A stretch of 64,000 nt of DNA from Armatimonadota bacterium (GCA_017993055.1 JAGONM010000009.1:1-64000); one strand, 5' to 3'. Positions 1-9,196 are shown, counted from the stretch's first letter. The notes: generated by a model from the letters alone, not told the origin. Made by a program: numbers and translations.

Positions 1-137
1 GCTCGAAGAAACCTGCCATGCTGACCTCCATGATACGGTTTTCCTATCATTTCGAAGGCTTCAGGCGTAGGTTCCTTCAATATTGTACCTACCACTACTT
101 CGGAGATGTCAAAATGCGTTCGCCCTGCCGGCGGTCT

Positions 138-166
138 TTGCCAAATCCGCCCGAGTCGACTATAAT
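138..166 (+). promoter_or_regulatory. sigma70-type promoter of the PPi-phosphofructokinase gene
   Basis: TTGCCA at 138-143 and TATAAT at 161-166 are separated by 17 bases. Transcription would begin near 173, giving a leader of about 55 bases before the ATG at 228, so starts upstream of that ATG are unlikely. A short inverted repeat (GTAGGT at 67-72 and ACCTAC at 87-92) lies further upstream and could be an operator. Nothing else is recognisable in bases 1-137. Confidence 0.7.
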
Positions 167-227
167 GATTGTCGGCTTCATGCGGAGCCGCAACACAATC
201 GAAGACGTGGGAGTGAAGATCAACATC

Positions 228-1889
228 ATGGCTGCGGAAACATCAGCATTGCAGAGAGCACGATCAGCATACCAGCCGAAGCTGCCGGGGGCACTGAAGG
301 GCGGCAATACTAGGGTGAAGTTTGGAGATCCGTCGCGCCCCGAGACAGATCAGGACGAGATCAGGAGTCTCTTCCCGAGCACCTACGGCCAGCCTATCGT
401 CAAGATCGAGGCAGGAAACGGCGTGCTGAAATCGGACCCGTTGACGGTGGGGGTGGTTCTGTCAGGCGGTCAGGCGCCCGGCGGACACAACGTCATCGCG
501 GGGCTCTACGATGCGCTCAAGGCGGCTAACTCTCAAAGCAAGCTGTACGGTTTCCTCAAGGGACCCGGCGGCGTCATCAAGGGCAAATATGCCGAGATCA
601 CGGACCAGATGGTCGCAGAGTACCGCAACACGGGCGGATTCGACATGATCATGAGCGGCCGCGACAAGATCGAGAAACCCGAACACCTGAAGACCTGCCG
701 GGAGAACTTCGAGAAGATGGGGCTCGACGGCCTGGTGATCGTCGGCGGCGACGACTCGAACACGAACGCGGCGATGCTGGCGGAGCATCTCAAGACCGAG
801 GGATGCCGGACGGTTATCGTCGGCGTTCCGAAGACGATTGACGGCGACATGAAGAACGAGATGATCGAGGCATCTTTCGGCTTCGACACCGCGTGCAAGG
901 TCTACTCCGAACTGATCGGGAACATCGCGCGCGATGCGACCTCGGCGGTGAAGTACTGGCATTTCATCCGCCTGATGGGACGCGCCGCGAGTCACGTTAC
1001 GCTCGAGTGCGCCTTGCAGACACACCCGAATATCACGCTCATCTCCGAGGAGGCGCAAGCGAAAGGGACGACGCTGGAAGAGATCGTGGACTACATCACC
1101 GATGTGATCGTCAAACGAGCCGAGAAGGGACGAAATTACGGCGTGCTGCTCGTCCCCGAGGGTCTGCCGGAGTTCATCTCCGACATCAAGGTCATGATAG
1201 ACGAGTTGAGCGCACTGCTCGGTAAGGAAGAGGAGTACATCTACGGACTGCCCGATCACTCAGAGCGCGCGCAGTATATCTCCGGCCAGTTGAGCGCTCC
1301 GAGCGCAAAGGTATACAACACCCTGCCCGTAGACATCCAGAGAGTGCTGCTCAAGAGGGACAGCCACGGGAACGTGCCGCTCTCTCAGGTAGAGACTGAG
1401 CGACTGCTTATTGACCTCGTCTCGGACAAGATCCGGCGGTTGAACGAAGGGCGCGACGAGAGAGACAGATACAAGTTCAGTCCGCTCGGCCACTTTTTCG
1501 GCTACGAGGGGCGCTGCGCCGCCCCGACGAACTTCGATGCGGACTACACATACTCGCTCGGATACACAGCGGCCCAGCTCGTTCGAGCCGGGTTGACCGG
1601 ATACACTGTGATGGTGCAGAACCTGACCAAGCAGTCGGACGAGTGGGTAGCCGGCGGAGTGCCGGTCACGATGATGCTCAACATGGAGACGCGGAAGGGC
1701 AGGAAGGTACCGGTGATCAGGAAGGCGCTCACGGACCTCGATGCACCACCCTTCAAGAAGTTCGCCGAGAATCGCGAGTCCTGGGCGCTGAACGACGAGT
1801 ACACGTTCCCCGGCCCGATCCAGTACTTCGGCCCATCCGAGGTCGCGGACAGGACTACCGAAACGCTCGCTCTCGAGAGAGGGCGCTGA
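228..1889 (+). CDS. pfp: PPi-dependent 6-phosphofructokinase
   Basis: This 553-residue cytosolic enzyme should phosphorylate fructose 6-phosphate reversibly with pyrophosphate instead of ATP, in glycolysis and gluconeogenesis. The length fits the long (plant-beta-like) PFP group rather than the roughly 320-residue ATP-PFK. The phosphate-binding loop GVVLSGGQAPGGHN is at residues 75-88. GGDDSN at 173-178 carries the Asp that marks PPi-dependent enzymes, where ATP-PFK has Gly. PKTIDGD (201-207) contains the catalytic Asp, and MGR (250-252) binds sugar phosphate. The frame is open further upstream, but the promoter at 138-166 and the start of family similarity favour ATG 228. A GTG at 213 is an alternative start. 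A hairpin follows the gene, and it is transcribed toward the convergent glycyl-radical operon. Confidence 0.93.
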   Translation: MAAETSALQRARSAYQPKLPGALKGGNTRVKFGDPSRPETDQDEIRSLFPSTYGQPIVKIEAGNGVLKSDPLTVGVVLSGGQAPGGHNVIAGLYDALKAANSQSKLYGFLKGPGGVIKGKYAEITDQMVAEYRNTGGFDMIMSGRDKIEKPEHLKTCRENFEKMGLDGLVIVGGDDSNTNAAMLAEHLKTEGCRTVIVGVPKTIDGDMKNEMIEASFGFDTACKVYSELIGNIARDATSAVKYWHFIRLMGRAASHVTLECALQTHPNITLISEEAQAKGTTLEEIVDYITDVIVKRAEKGRNYGVLLVPEGLPEFISDIKVMIDELSALLGKEEEYIYGLPDHSERAQYISGQLSAPSAKVYNTLPVDIQRVLLKRDSHGNVPLSQVETERLLIDLVSDKIRRLNEGRDERDRYKFSPLGHFFGYEGRCAAPTNFDADYTYSLGYTAAQLVRAGLTGYTVMVQNLTKQSDEWVAGGVPVTMMLNMETRKGRKVPVIRKALTDLDAPPFKKFAENRESWALNDEYTFPGPIQYFGPSEVADRTTETLALERGR

Positions 1890-1930
1890 GGCGCGAACAC
1901 CCCGCATCAAACGTCCGACACTGAGAGTGG

Positions 1931-1963
1931 AACCCCCGGCCGGAGCTTTCTTCGCCGGGGGTT
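1931..1963. terminator. hairpin between convergent genes
   Basis: A perfect 10-bp stem (AACCCCCGGC at 1931-1940 with GCCGGGGGTT at 1954-1963) encloses a 13-base loop between the ends of pfp and the activase gene. There is no long T tract on either side. It is probably a bidirectional transcription stop. Confidence 0.6.
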
Positions 1964-1968
1964 CTGCA

Positions 1969-2979
1969 TTACAGCGCCGTGATATCGTGCCGTTCGATCA
2001 GGTACTCCTTCGCGGCCTCCATCTGCTCGGAGGTCGGCTCGCGGAACGGGTTTGGGGCACGTTCAATTCCCAGGCGGAGGTACTTGGAGTCACCGAGAGG
2101 ATGGTACGAAAGCAGTTCGATCCACCGGCAGTTGCGTAGTGACCGGTAGATATCGGCCAGCCGGTCGAGGTGCCGCTCATCCAGGTTGACGCCGGCGATC
2201 AGGAGGCACCGAAGAATCGTAACGCCGCCCGCTTCATCGACCAGACGCAAATTCTTCAATATCGGTGCGAGCGGCACCCCGGTATTCGCCTGGTGGCGCG
2301 CCTCGTCGGTGTCCTTGACGTCCCATAGAAAGAGGTCCACCAGCGGGACCATCTCCAGGAAGTGCCGGGACGGCCCGAAGCCGCAGGTCTCGACGCAGGT
2401 GTGCAGCGCAGGCCGCCCTTCGATACACTCGCTATGCGAGCACTCAGGGCTGTCGGTGCTGTTCCCGGGGTCTGCACCGCCCAGTCTCGAGTAGCGAAGC
2501 ATATCGAGAGACGGTGGCACACCATACCTAGCTCCCTCAAGTATCGCACGAGTGAACTCAAACTGGCACAGCGGCTCTCCGCCGGACAGGGTCAGTCCGC
2601 CGCCGGACTCCTCGTAGAAGACGCGATCCTTCTCGACCTCGGCTATCACGTCGTCGGCGGTCATCTCCCGGCCCGCGACCTCGAGGGCCCTGGCGTAGCA
2701 TACCTCGGCACAGATCATGCAGGCCCGGCAGAGGGAACGATCGAAGGCGTGACCCTCCTCAGTCATCAAGTGCGCGCCCTCGGGACAGGCAGAGACGCAC
2801 TTCGCGCATCCGATGCAGAGCTGCGGCGTGTAGAACAGCTCACGGCGGCTGCTTTTCGATTCAGGGTTGTGACACCAGGCACAGTCGAGCCAGCAGCCCT
2901 TGAGGAAGACGACGGTCCGGATGCCCGGACCGTCGTGCGTGCAGAATCGCTGGATGTCGAAGATAGTTCCGGTAGTCAA
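1969..2979 (-). CDS. glycyl-radical enzyme activating protein (radical SAM)
   Basis: This 336-residue protein should install the glycyl radical on the enzyme encoded just upstream, using S-adenosylmethionine and a 4Fe-4S cluster. The radical-SAM motif is CWLDCAWC (Cys29, Cys33, Cys36). Two ferredoxin-type clusters follow (Cys55/58/61/65 and Cys84/87/90/94), as in PFL-activase relatives. GGEP at 133-136 is the SAM-binding motif. Residues of about 151-191 are an insertion with no counterpart in the family, between ILEGA and LHTCVETCG. It coincides with a palindromic DNA element that keeps the frame open. The first codon is TTG (2979-2977), with an AGG about 6 bases ahead, and there is no ATG in the N-terminal region. 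The gene lies 70 bases downstream of its substrate gene and has no export signal. Confidence 0.9.
   Translation of the reverse strand: MTTGTIFDIQRFCTHDGPGIRTVVFLKGCWLDCAWCHNPESKSSRRELFYTPQLCIGCAKCVSACPEGAHLMTEEGHAFDRSLCRACMICAEVCYARALEVAGREMTADDVIAEVEKDRVFYEESGGGLTLSGGEPLCQFEFTRAILEGARYGVPPSLDMLRYSRLGGADPGNSTDSPECSHSECIEGRPALHTCVETCGFGPSRHFLEMVPLVDLFLWDVKDTDEARHQANTGVPLAPILKNLRLVDEAGGVTILRCLLIAGVNLDERHLDRLADIYRSLRNCRWIELLSYHPLGDSKYLRLGIERAPNPFREPTSEQMEAAKEYLIERHDITAL
2411..2516. repeat. dispersed palindromic element (family R1) inside a CDS
   Basis: The element is about 105 bases with imperfect inverted arms, about 2413-2450 and 2477-2514. The left arm contains CCCTTCGATAC followed by CACTCAGGGC, the same core pair seen at 62273-62382. 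It lies inside the activase gene, is open in the coding frame and accounts for most of the extra residues there. No transposase is linked to it. Confidence 0.75.
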
Positions 2980-3049
2980 GTGCCTGGCAAATCCCGAGTA
3001 CGATTACGATTAGGAGTGCGAGTACGAGCGCCCACGCTCCCGCGCTCTG

Positions 3050-5281
3050 CTACACCACCTGCTGCGTGCGACCGATCACCATGTCCTGCCAGTTCTTGTC
3101 CAGGGTAGCGAATCGCGCCGACCATCCAGCGATGCGGACCGACAGGTTAGGGTACTTCTCGGGGTGCCGCTGGGCATCCAGCAGGAGTGCCGTATCCACG
3201 ATATCCACGTGCATGAAGCACCCGCCGAGTTTCACGAAGCTCTTCATCAGCCCCACGAGCGCCTTGACGCCCTGCTCGCCCTTGACCGATGCCGGCAGGA
3301 TCTTCAGCTCGAGAGTGCCGACGTTGGGCAGGTTGGTGTAGTCCATCTTGCAGTAAGACTTGAGCATCGCCGTCGGGCCTTTGCGATCAGTCCCGGGCGA
3401 CGGGGAGAAGTTCGTGGCGAGTATCTCGCCGAGGTGGTGGCCGTCGGCGGTCGCCTTGCGATACGCCCGCCACTCGATCTCGCGGCCGAAGGTGCTGATC
3501 CCCGCCGGGCGGAGGACGCCGTTGCGATCTTTGACCTCTGAGGCCATCCGGGTGTAGTCGTCGAAGACGCGCTTGACCATCGCATCGGCCTCGTCGTTGT
3601 CGTTTCCGTAGGTCTCGACGCGGTTGAGCACCAACTGCCGGAGGTTCTCCTGCCCCTGCCAATCGGAGCGCAGGATGTCGATCAACTCGTTCAAGGTGAG
3701 CCGCTTCTCCTCGTAGACGAGCTTCTTGATCGCGAGCAGGCTGTTCGCCGTGTTGGCGATCCCTCCGATGTGCGGCGCGAGGGCAGTGTAGACCGGCCCG
3801 CGGTCCCAGTAGCCGCGCCCCTTCTCGATGCAGCCCTCGACGAGCATCGACACGACCGGCGGTGCGGCCCCTCCGAGGCAGTATCCGTCCGCGCCAGCAT
3901 TGTGAGCGTCAACCGCCGCCCGGAGTTCCCTGCAGAACCCGGCGTATAGGCTCTCGAAATCGGTGTACTCGGGATGCTTGTCGCCATCGAGCATCAGCGC
4001 CTGCTGGAGCATCTTGAGCGAGTCCTGCGGCGAGTAGATGAAGTTCGACTTCCCGGGGATGATGGCCTCCCAGCAGCCGTCGTTGGCGAACCGTCGGGCC
4101 TCGTCGAGCGGGTAGCCGAACTTGACGAGCGCGGCGATGACTACCTCCTCGTTGTAGACGGCCACGATACCGCCGCCGTGGCGCTGAACCTCCGCGATGC
4201 GCTTGAGCAGCTTCTCCGGCGTGTGCTTGTTGAGCCGGACCGCGATCGGGTAGTCGCTGATATGAAGCTCCTCGACGACGTCGAGCACGAGGTAGGTCAC
4301 CTCGTTGGTGACCTCCTTCCCGTCAGCATCGATACCCGCCAGGATGATGTTCTGGTAGTGCTGAGCGTCGCCGCCCCAGTAGCCGCCCGCGCCGCCGATC
4401 CACTCCGTGCCCTTGATCCAGAAATGGGCGAGGTCTTCGCGCGCCTCGTCGAGCGTCGTCGTCCCCTGCTCCAGGTCGCGCTTCAGGCAGGGCCAGAGCA
4501 TCTCGTCGATGCGGCCGATTCCCGACCAGTTGCCGCAGAGACGCTGGAACGCATACGCGAACCAGAGCGACTGGACGGCCTCCGCGAACGTGGTCGGCGG
4601 GTTCTCGGGGACGTTCGCCAGATTGCGGAGAACGCGCTCGTAGCCGGACCTCTCAGCGCCGGTGGACTCGGCGATCAACTCGCGGAGGTGGCTGATGTTG
4701 CGCGCGTGCCATCGGTCAGCGGCGTCGAGGCAAGTCTTCATGGCGTTCAGCAGATCGACACCCTTGGCATCGAGGCCACCCCGTGCCAGTCGGACAGCGA
4801 TCTCCTTGCGGATGCCCTTGTATCCGACGCGAAGCACCTTGTCGAAGCCGAGGGTGGTGTGGCTGACGCTGCCTTTGTTGTAGATCGGGACCGCATGCCC
4901 GACCGCCTCGGAGAATGTCGCCGATCCGACGATCCGCTCGCCTGGGAGGATGCGCAGAGGCGCGCGCTCGGCGATGAACATGATCGCGTGGGCGCACTTC
5001 ATCTCCTCCGACGTGCCAGTGACGTCTATCAGGTCCTCGATCTTGACGCCTGAGGGGACCATCGAGCGCCCGAACTCACCGCTCAGCCCGCGCTCGGCGA
5101 GGGAGCGGGTGACGTCCGACAGCCGCTTCGGAGTCGGGAAAGGCGCCTCGATGCTCAGAGTCTTTGCTGTGCTCTCCGCCTCCGCCGACTCGCCCGTGCT
5201 CAGGTAGAACAGTCCGCCGCCAAGCGCGACCATCCCGGTCTTGATGAAGTCCCGCCGGTCGATGCCATTGTCCTTCGCCAT
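3050..5281 (-). CDS. glycyl radical enzyme with Tat leader
   Basis: This 743-residue protein belongs to the pyruvate formate-lyase/dehydratase superfamily. The active-site loop is NDGCWE with Cys403 and Glu405. A GCxE loop fits the dehydratase/lyase branch rather than true PFL, which has adjacent cysteines. The glycyl-radical motif is RIAGWSARF with Gly719 near the C terminus, as expected. The N terminus has a textbook twin-arginine signal: DRRDFIK at residues 8-14, a hydrophobic stretch of about 15-29, then AEA as a possible cleavage site. That is unexpected for an oxygen-sensitive enzyme that must be activated by a cytosolic partner. ATG 5281 has GGGAGG 7 bases upstream; upstream in-frame codons show no family similarity. 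A TATAAT lies at 5320-5315 without a good -35. The substrate cannot be named, and the W in GCWE differs from the usual V or I. Confidence 0.9.
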   Translation of the reverse strand: MAKDNGIDRRDFIKTGMVALGGGLFYLSTGESAEAESTAKTLSIEAPFPTPKRLSDVTRSLAERGLSGEFGRSMVPSGVKIEDLIDVTGTSEEMKCAHAIMFIAERAPLRILPGERIVGSATFSEAVGHAVPIYNKGSVSHTTLGFDKVLRVGYKGIRKEIAVRLARGGLDAKGVDLLNAMKTCLDAADRWHARNISHLRELIAESTGAERSGYERVLRNLANVPENPPTTFAEAVQSLWFAYAFQRLCGNWSGIGRIDEMLWPCLKRDLEQGTTTLDEAREDLAHFWIKGTEWIGGAGGYWGGDAQHYQNIILAGIDADGKEVTNEVTYLVLDVVEELHISDYPIAVRLNKHTPEKLLKRIAEVQRHGGGIVAVYNEEVVIAALVKFGYPLDEARRFANDGCWEAIIPGKSNFIYSPQDSLKMLQQALMLDGDKHPEYTDFESLYAGFCRELRAAVDAHNAGADGYCLGGAAPPVVSMLVEGCIEKGRGYWDRGPVYTALAPHIGGIANTANSLLAIKKLVYEEKRLTLNELIDILRSDWQGQENLRQLVLNRVETYGNDNDEADAMVKRVFDDYTRMASEVKDRNGVLRPAGISTFGREIEWRAYRKATADGHHLGEILATNFSPSPGTDRKGPTAMLKSYCKMDYTNLPNVGTLELKILPASVKGEQGVKALVGLMKSFVKLGGCFMHVDIVDTALLLDAQRHPEKYPNLSVRIAGWSARFATLDKNWQDMVIGRTQQVV

Positions 5282-5357
5282 GTCAGCCTCCCAAACGCAG
5301 ATCCCACTTACCCTATTATACACGAAGACGCGGCATCCCTTACCGGTTATTCGTGGA

Positions 5358-5528
5358 GCAATCCGGCAGTTCGGGCTGGCGCGGGTGGTCTGCAGCATCA
5401 ACCCAGCGGACGACATGCGAGCGAGGGAGTTGAAGGAAGCGGACTTCACCGACGAGGGCATCTACCGCGCCTGGTACTTCGAAGGCCGTAAGTGGCACGA
5501 CGAGCGCTGGTTCTCCCTCGTTAAGTGA
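5358..5528 (+). pseudogene. remnant of a GNAT acetyltransferase
   Basis: The frame from about 5358 to the TGA at 5526-5528 reads like the last 56 residues of a RimJ/RimL-type N-acetyltransferase. It has FGLARVVCSINP, then RARELKEADF, then a C-terminal stretch ending GRKWHDERWFSLVK, matching the family pattern of a basic beta strand, an N/P turn, an alpha helix and a final EG-W-D strand. The N-terminal two thirds and the start are missing. The remnant overlaps the promoter region of the divergent glycyl-radical operon. It is most likely a decayed gene end. Confidence 0.6.
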
Positions 5529-5604
5529 GATCTCTAACTAGTGGGGCACGAGTACGACTCCTGACGCAACCTACCGAAACCCCAATGGCTACCGATTCGG
5601 CAGA

Positions 5605-8493
5605 CTACTCCGCAAAGAACGACTTCAGGAACTCGGACTCCGGGCCGGGGTAGACCGCCTCGGCGAGGTGCTCTACGCCCTGCTGGTTGCCCCATGAGTA
5701 GACGATGTGCGTCTTGCCCTCGAACTCGCAGAAGTCTACGTCCGAGTTGTTGCTGTCCACCGCGCCGGCGATCCGCTCGCGCTCCTCCTGCGTAAGCTTG
5801 GGGTTGGCGATCAGCTTGTCCTCGATCGAGTAGTGCATGATCGGGTTGAGCGCACTACTCTCCCACTTGACGAGGTCCTTCGAGCGCACGATGCAGGGGT
5901 TGTACGCCGGTCCGGGGTACGCCTCGAGATAGATCATGTAGTACCGGCCCTGAACGTATCGGATCGCGGGGCAAGCGGTATAGCGCTCCTTCGAGTAGAC
6001 GCACTCCGAGGGGGCAAGCTTCCATTCGCGGCAGTCCTTCGACTCGGCGAACCGGATGGTGAACGGCACGCCGGTCTCCTCCGCGGGGCGGCCGATCTCG
6101 AACGCCATGATGTAGCCGTCCCGACCCTTGCAGACCGAGGTGTTGAAGATCCCCCACCCCGGCAGGTTCAGCGCGGTCTTGCTCTCCCACTGCTTGAGGT
6201 CCTTCGACCAGAAGACTTCGACTTTCTCACCGTCCCACTTGTTCACGCCGAACGCATAGGCCGTGTCGCCGTCCACGAACGCGCTCCCGAGGTGGTAGCC
6301 CTGCGCGAAGCCGGGGGTTTCTTCGCCGGTCTTCATGTCAACGAACCGGAAGTACGACGGCTTGCCCTCATTCGGCTTGTAGTACTGATCGCGCACGTAC
6401 TCGAAGCGGTAGAGCTTCCCCTTGAAGACGACCGGTGTCGCCTCGACCAGGTCGCACACGGTGATGCCCAGCTTCTTGATCTTCGGCGGCTGGGGAGGGA
6501 GTGCAACTCCATCCCCAACGTCTGTGGTGGCGCGGTACTCATCTTTCTGCAAACCGATCTCCTCCATTGGAATGCGCTTGAAGCCGAGCTTGAAGGCGGG
6601 TGAGTCGTCCCTCAGCCGGAAGTCCTCACCAGCGAAGTCGACAAACCCAGGATCGGCGTCCACCATGTTGTCCTTGAAGGTGAAAAGCTCGTTGCAGATC
6701 GGGTCGATCACCGGCAGCCACCGCCCGCCGAAGGACACGTTCTGCTGAACCCTGTTGTACTTCGGAGCGCCGGGCTCGTCGTCGTAGAGAGTGAGCAGTT
6801 CGGGGTAGCGGTCCTTCCAGGGCGACGTGCGGTAGGGCATCGCCTCGAGCTGCTGCTTCATGTAGCCATCCACCGTAGGCTTGGCCCAGTTCATGCCGCG
6901 CGCATCCACAAAGACCGAGGGATGGCAGTCGACGAACAGGTTGTTCTCCACGATGCAGTCCCGGCCGCCGCCGATGCAGACGCCCATCTTGGCCTTGTGG
7001 AAGACATTGCCGTAGATGCGCATTCCGCTCGCGCAGTCGTCGATGTAGACCGAGCGGACGTCGCCCGTGCCCATGTGATGGAAGTAGTTGTAGCGGATGA
7101 CGTTCCCCCGCCAGGAGAAGTCGCGCCCGGTGTAGAACCCGCCCGCGTCGCTGGTCTCCATGCAGACGTGGTGCGTCTCGTTGAACTCCATGACGTGGTC
7201 GTTGCCGTGGAAGAGGATGGCGCTGTGCGGCGCATCGTGCATCAGGTTGTGCGCCGCCCGGTTGCCGACGCCGTAAATCAGGATCGCGGGTCTATAGGTG
7301 CGGCTGAACCGGCTGAAATGGTGAATGTGGTTGTTTACGGCGAAGCACCGGCCCGGAGTGAGCGTGGTCCGGTCGCCCGCGTTGATGGCGATGCCGGTCT
7401 CGCCGATGTTGTAGAGATCGGAGGACTGCACACCTGATACCGTGCTCCCCTGGATGCTTATGCCCGTGCAGCCGATGTTCCGGACCGTGCACCCGGCGAT
7501 AACATTTTGCGAACCGCCGTGGATCAGGAAACCGTCGCCGCGCACGTGCTCGAACGTGATTCCCTGGAAGATGATCTGGGAGGCGCCTTCGATGCTGACG
7601 AGCGGAGTCTCCATGATAGAGACGAACACCTCGGCGTTTTTGATGGGCGCGGGCGGCCAGAAGTAGAGTATGCCGGCCTTCCGGTCTACATAGAACTCGC
7701 CGGGCTGATCCAGTTCCTCCAGGATGTTCTCCCAGTAGAAGCGCTTGCCCTGAGTGTAACCGTAGACCCCGTGAGGCGGCTCGGTGGCGACGACCCGGTT
7801 CGCCGAGTCGATGCTCTTGACCTTCTCGTGCGTCTCGGCCCAGTCCCAGGTCCAGTAGCCGTGGACCCAGATGTCGTCGGCCGACTTCCAGCGGGACGGA
7901 CGGTCTCCCTCGTAAGAGAACTTGCCGCCCTGGGGTCCGTCGGGGACGCCCGCGATCTTCGCCCACTCGCCGTTCGGGTACCGAGCGATCTGCATCGGCT
8001 GGTCGTTGAAGAACAGCTCGAGCGCGGCGGTGCCGCCTCCGCTGAAGCCTCGCCGCTTGAGGGAGCCGAAGTCGGTGATGCCCTGAGCCTTCAGGTCGGC
8101 CATGAGGACCGACTTGCGGGCAGCTTCGTCGAGACGAGCCAGGGTGTCGGGACCGGTGACGGGCCGGAAGCCCTTGACCTGCCGACCCCCGGTGATGCGT
8201 ACGGTCTCGCCCTCGCGGGCACGGTAGACGATCTCCGCACCCTCTGTACCGCCGTCTCCCGCGGTCAGCGTGAACGTCTCGGTGCGGTTGTAGACTCCGC
8301 CGCGAATCCAGACGGTCGTGGCGCCGGGGCCTCTCTTCGTGAGGCGTAGGACGTCGCGGGCGCGCTCAAGGGTGGCGAAGGGCTTCGCTTTGGTGCCGGG
8401 ATTCCTGTCGTTCCCATTGGGAGCAACATAGAACTCCGTCGCCTGAGCGGCCGCGGCAAGGAGAAGCAGTAGCAGAATAGCGAATGGTCTCAT
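5605..8493 (-). CDS. secreted right-handed beta-helix protein with C-terminal propeller
   Basis: The protein has 962 residues and a signal peptide (MRPFAILLLLLLAAAAQA). The mature N terminus (EFYVAPNGNDRNPGTKAKPFATLERA) is the typical opening of DUF1565/pectate-lyase-like beta-helix proteins. Residues of about 300-620 contain helix-coil repeats rich in N, G and V/I (for example NVIAGCTVRNIGCTGISIQGS). From about residue 690 the sequence changes to a five-bladed-propeller-like region with FWSKDLKQWES and FAESKDCREWKL, resembling GH43/GH32-type modules. It probably acts on polysaccharide outside the cytoplasm; the specificity is unknown. A good ribosome site (GGGGGTGA) lies about 7 bases before ATG 8493. 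The next gene downstream ends at 8561. Confidence 0.8.
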   Translation of the reverse strand: MRPFAILLLLLLAAAAQATEFYVAPNGNDRNPGTKAKPFATLERARDVLRLTKRGPGATTVWIRGGVYNRTETFTLTAGDGGTEGAEIVYRAREGETVRITGGRQVKGFRPVTGPDTLARLDEAARKSVLMADLKAQGITDFGSLKRRGFSGGGTAALELFFNDQPMQIARYPNGEWAKIAGVPDGPQGGKFSYEGDRPSRWKSADDIWVHGYWTWDWAETHEKVKSIDSANRVVATEPPHGVYGYTQGKRFYWENILEELDQPGEFYVDRKAGILYFWPPAPIKNAEVFVSIMETPLVSIEGASQIIFQGITFEHVRGDGFLIHGGSQNVIAGCTVRNIGCTGISIQGSTVSGVQSSDLYNIGETGIAINAGDRTTLTPGRCFAVNNHIHHFSRFSRTYRPAILIYGVGNRAAHNLMHDAPHSAILFHGNDHVMEFNETHHVCMETSDAGGFYTGRDFSWRGNVIRYNYFHHMGTGDVRSVYIDDCASGMRIYGNVFHKAKMGVCIGGGRDCIVENNLFVDCHPSVFVDARGMNWAKPTVDGYMKQQLEAMPYRTSPWKDRYPELLTLYDDEPGAPKYNRVQQNVSFGGRWLPVIDPICNELFTFKDNMVDADPGFVDFAGEDFRLRDDSPAFKLGFKRIPMEEIGLQKDEYRATTDVGDGVALPPQPPKIKKLGITVCDLVEATPVVFKGKLYRFEYVRDQYYKPNEGKPSYFRFVDMKTGEETPGFAQGYHLGSAFVDGDTAYAFGVNKWDGEKVEVFWSKDLKQWESKTALNLPGWGIFNTSVCKGRDGYIMAFEIGRPAEETGVPFTIRFAESKDCREWKLAPSECVYSKERYTACPAIRYVQGRYYMIYLEAYPGPAYNPCIVRSKDLVKWESSALNPIMHYSIEDKLIANPKLTQEERERIAGAVDSNNSDVDFCEFEGKTHIVYSWGNQQGVEHLAEAVYPGPESEFLKSFFAE

Positions 8494-8560
8494 GTCGGCT
8501 CACCCCCTGAAGTCATTACTCAAGGAGTTCGACGAGGGTAGAGACATGACCTGTCGGGCG

Positions 8561-9196
8561 TCAGCCGTTCTGCCTGCGCAGCCGCAGGATCAATCCATCG
8601 ACCCAGACATCCATCACGGAGTATACGAGCCAGAGGAAACCGGCAAACGCGGTGACGATGAACATCAGCCCATGGTTACGGAGCGCACCCATGACTGACA
8701 TCCACACATACTCCGGCCTGGTGATGATATCCCAGCTGTTCAGCCGCAGGATGAGCCCGAGGTAGACGCCAAGCGACATCAGCAGGAAGAACGGGATCGC
8801 CCAGACCCACGGAGTGAGACGAACCTGCCGCATCAGCCAGACGACGGGCCGAATCGCGAGGGCGAACGTCAGCACACCGATCCCACTGTAGAACATGTAG
8901 AAGAGGGTGTATGTCATGAGTTCGACCGCGGCCGTCCTACTGACATGCCACTCCGAATAGAGGTTCGAATAGCCGACCCTCGCGAGGAAATGGCGCCACT
9001 CGGTCAGCAGGTAGCAGGTGTTCGGCATGAACGCGAGCCACACGATACCGAGGAGAACCATCGCGACCTTGACGGGGATCGTTCGTCGGCGCGGGATCCT
9101 GTAGAGGGTATACATGGCATACCCTGCGACAACCGGAATCAGCGCCAGAAAGGTGTTCCAAGTAACCCAGCGAATGAGGTAAGGGCTCGCATACAT
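8561..9196 (-). CDS. DUF1361 integral membrane protein
   Basis: This 211-residue protein has about six predicted membrane segments. It has the family hallmarks WLAFMPNTCYLLTEW after the second or third helix and LRLNSWDIITRP before the last pair. The function of DUF1361 is unknown. ATG 9196 is chosen because upstream in-frame sequence is neither hydrophobic nor family-like. The ribosome site is weak, and the stop of the upstream gene is 62 bases away, so transcription may be shared with it. Confidence 0.75.
   Translation of the reverse strand: MYASPYLIRWVTWNTFLALIPVVAGYAMYTLYRIPRRRTIPVKVAMVLLGIVWLAFMPNTCYLLTEWRHFLARVGYSNLYSEWHVSRTAAVELMTYTLFYMFYSGIGVLTFALAIRPVVWLMRQVRLTPWVWAIPFFLLMSLGVYLGLILRLNSWDIITRPEYVWMSVMGALRNHGLMFIVTAFAGFLWLVYSVMDVWVDGLILRLRRQNG

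Noticed and set aside
2273-2540. Frameshift or assembly error in the activase
   Set aside because: The frame stays open through the insert and resumes family similarity on both sides; the inverted arms and a second copy of the element explain the extra residues.
3974-5053. Long open frame opposite the glycyl radical enzyme
   Set aside because: It is antisense to a strongly supported gene and has no ribosome site or recognisable family. GC-rich codon bias creates such frames.
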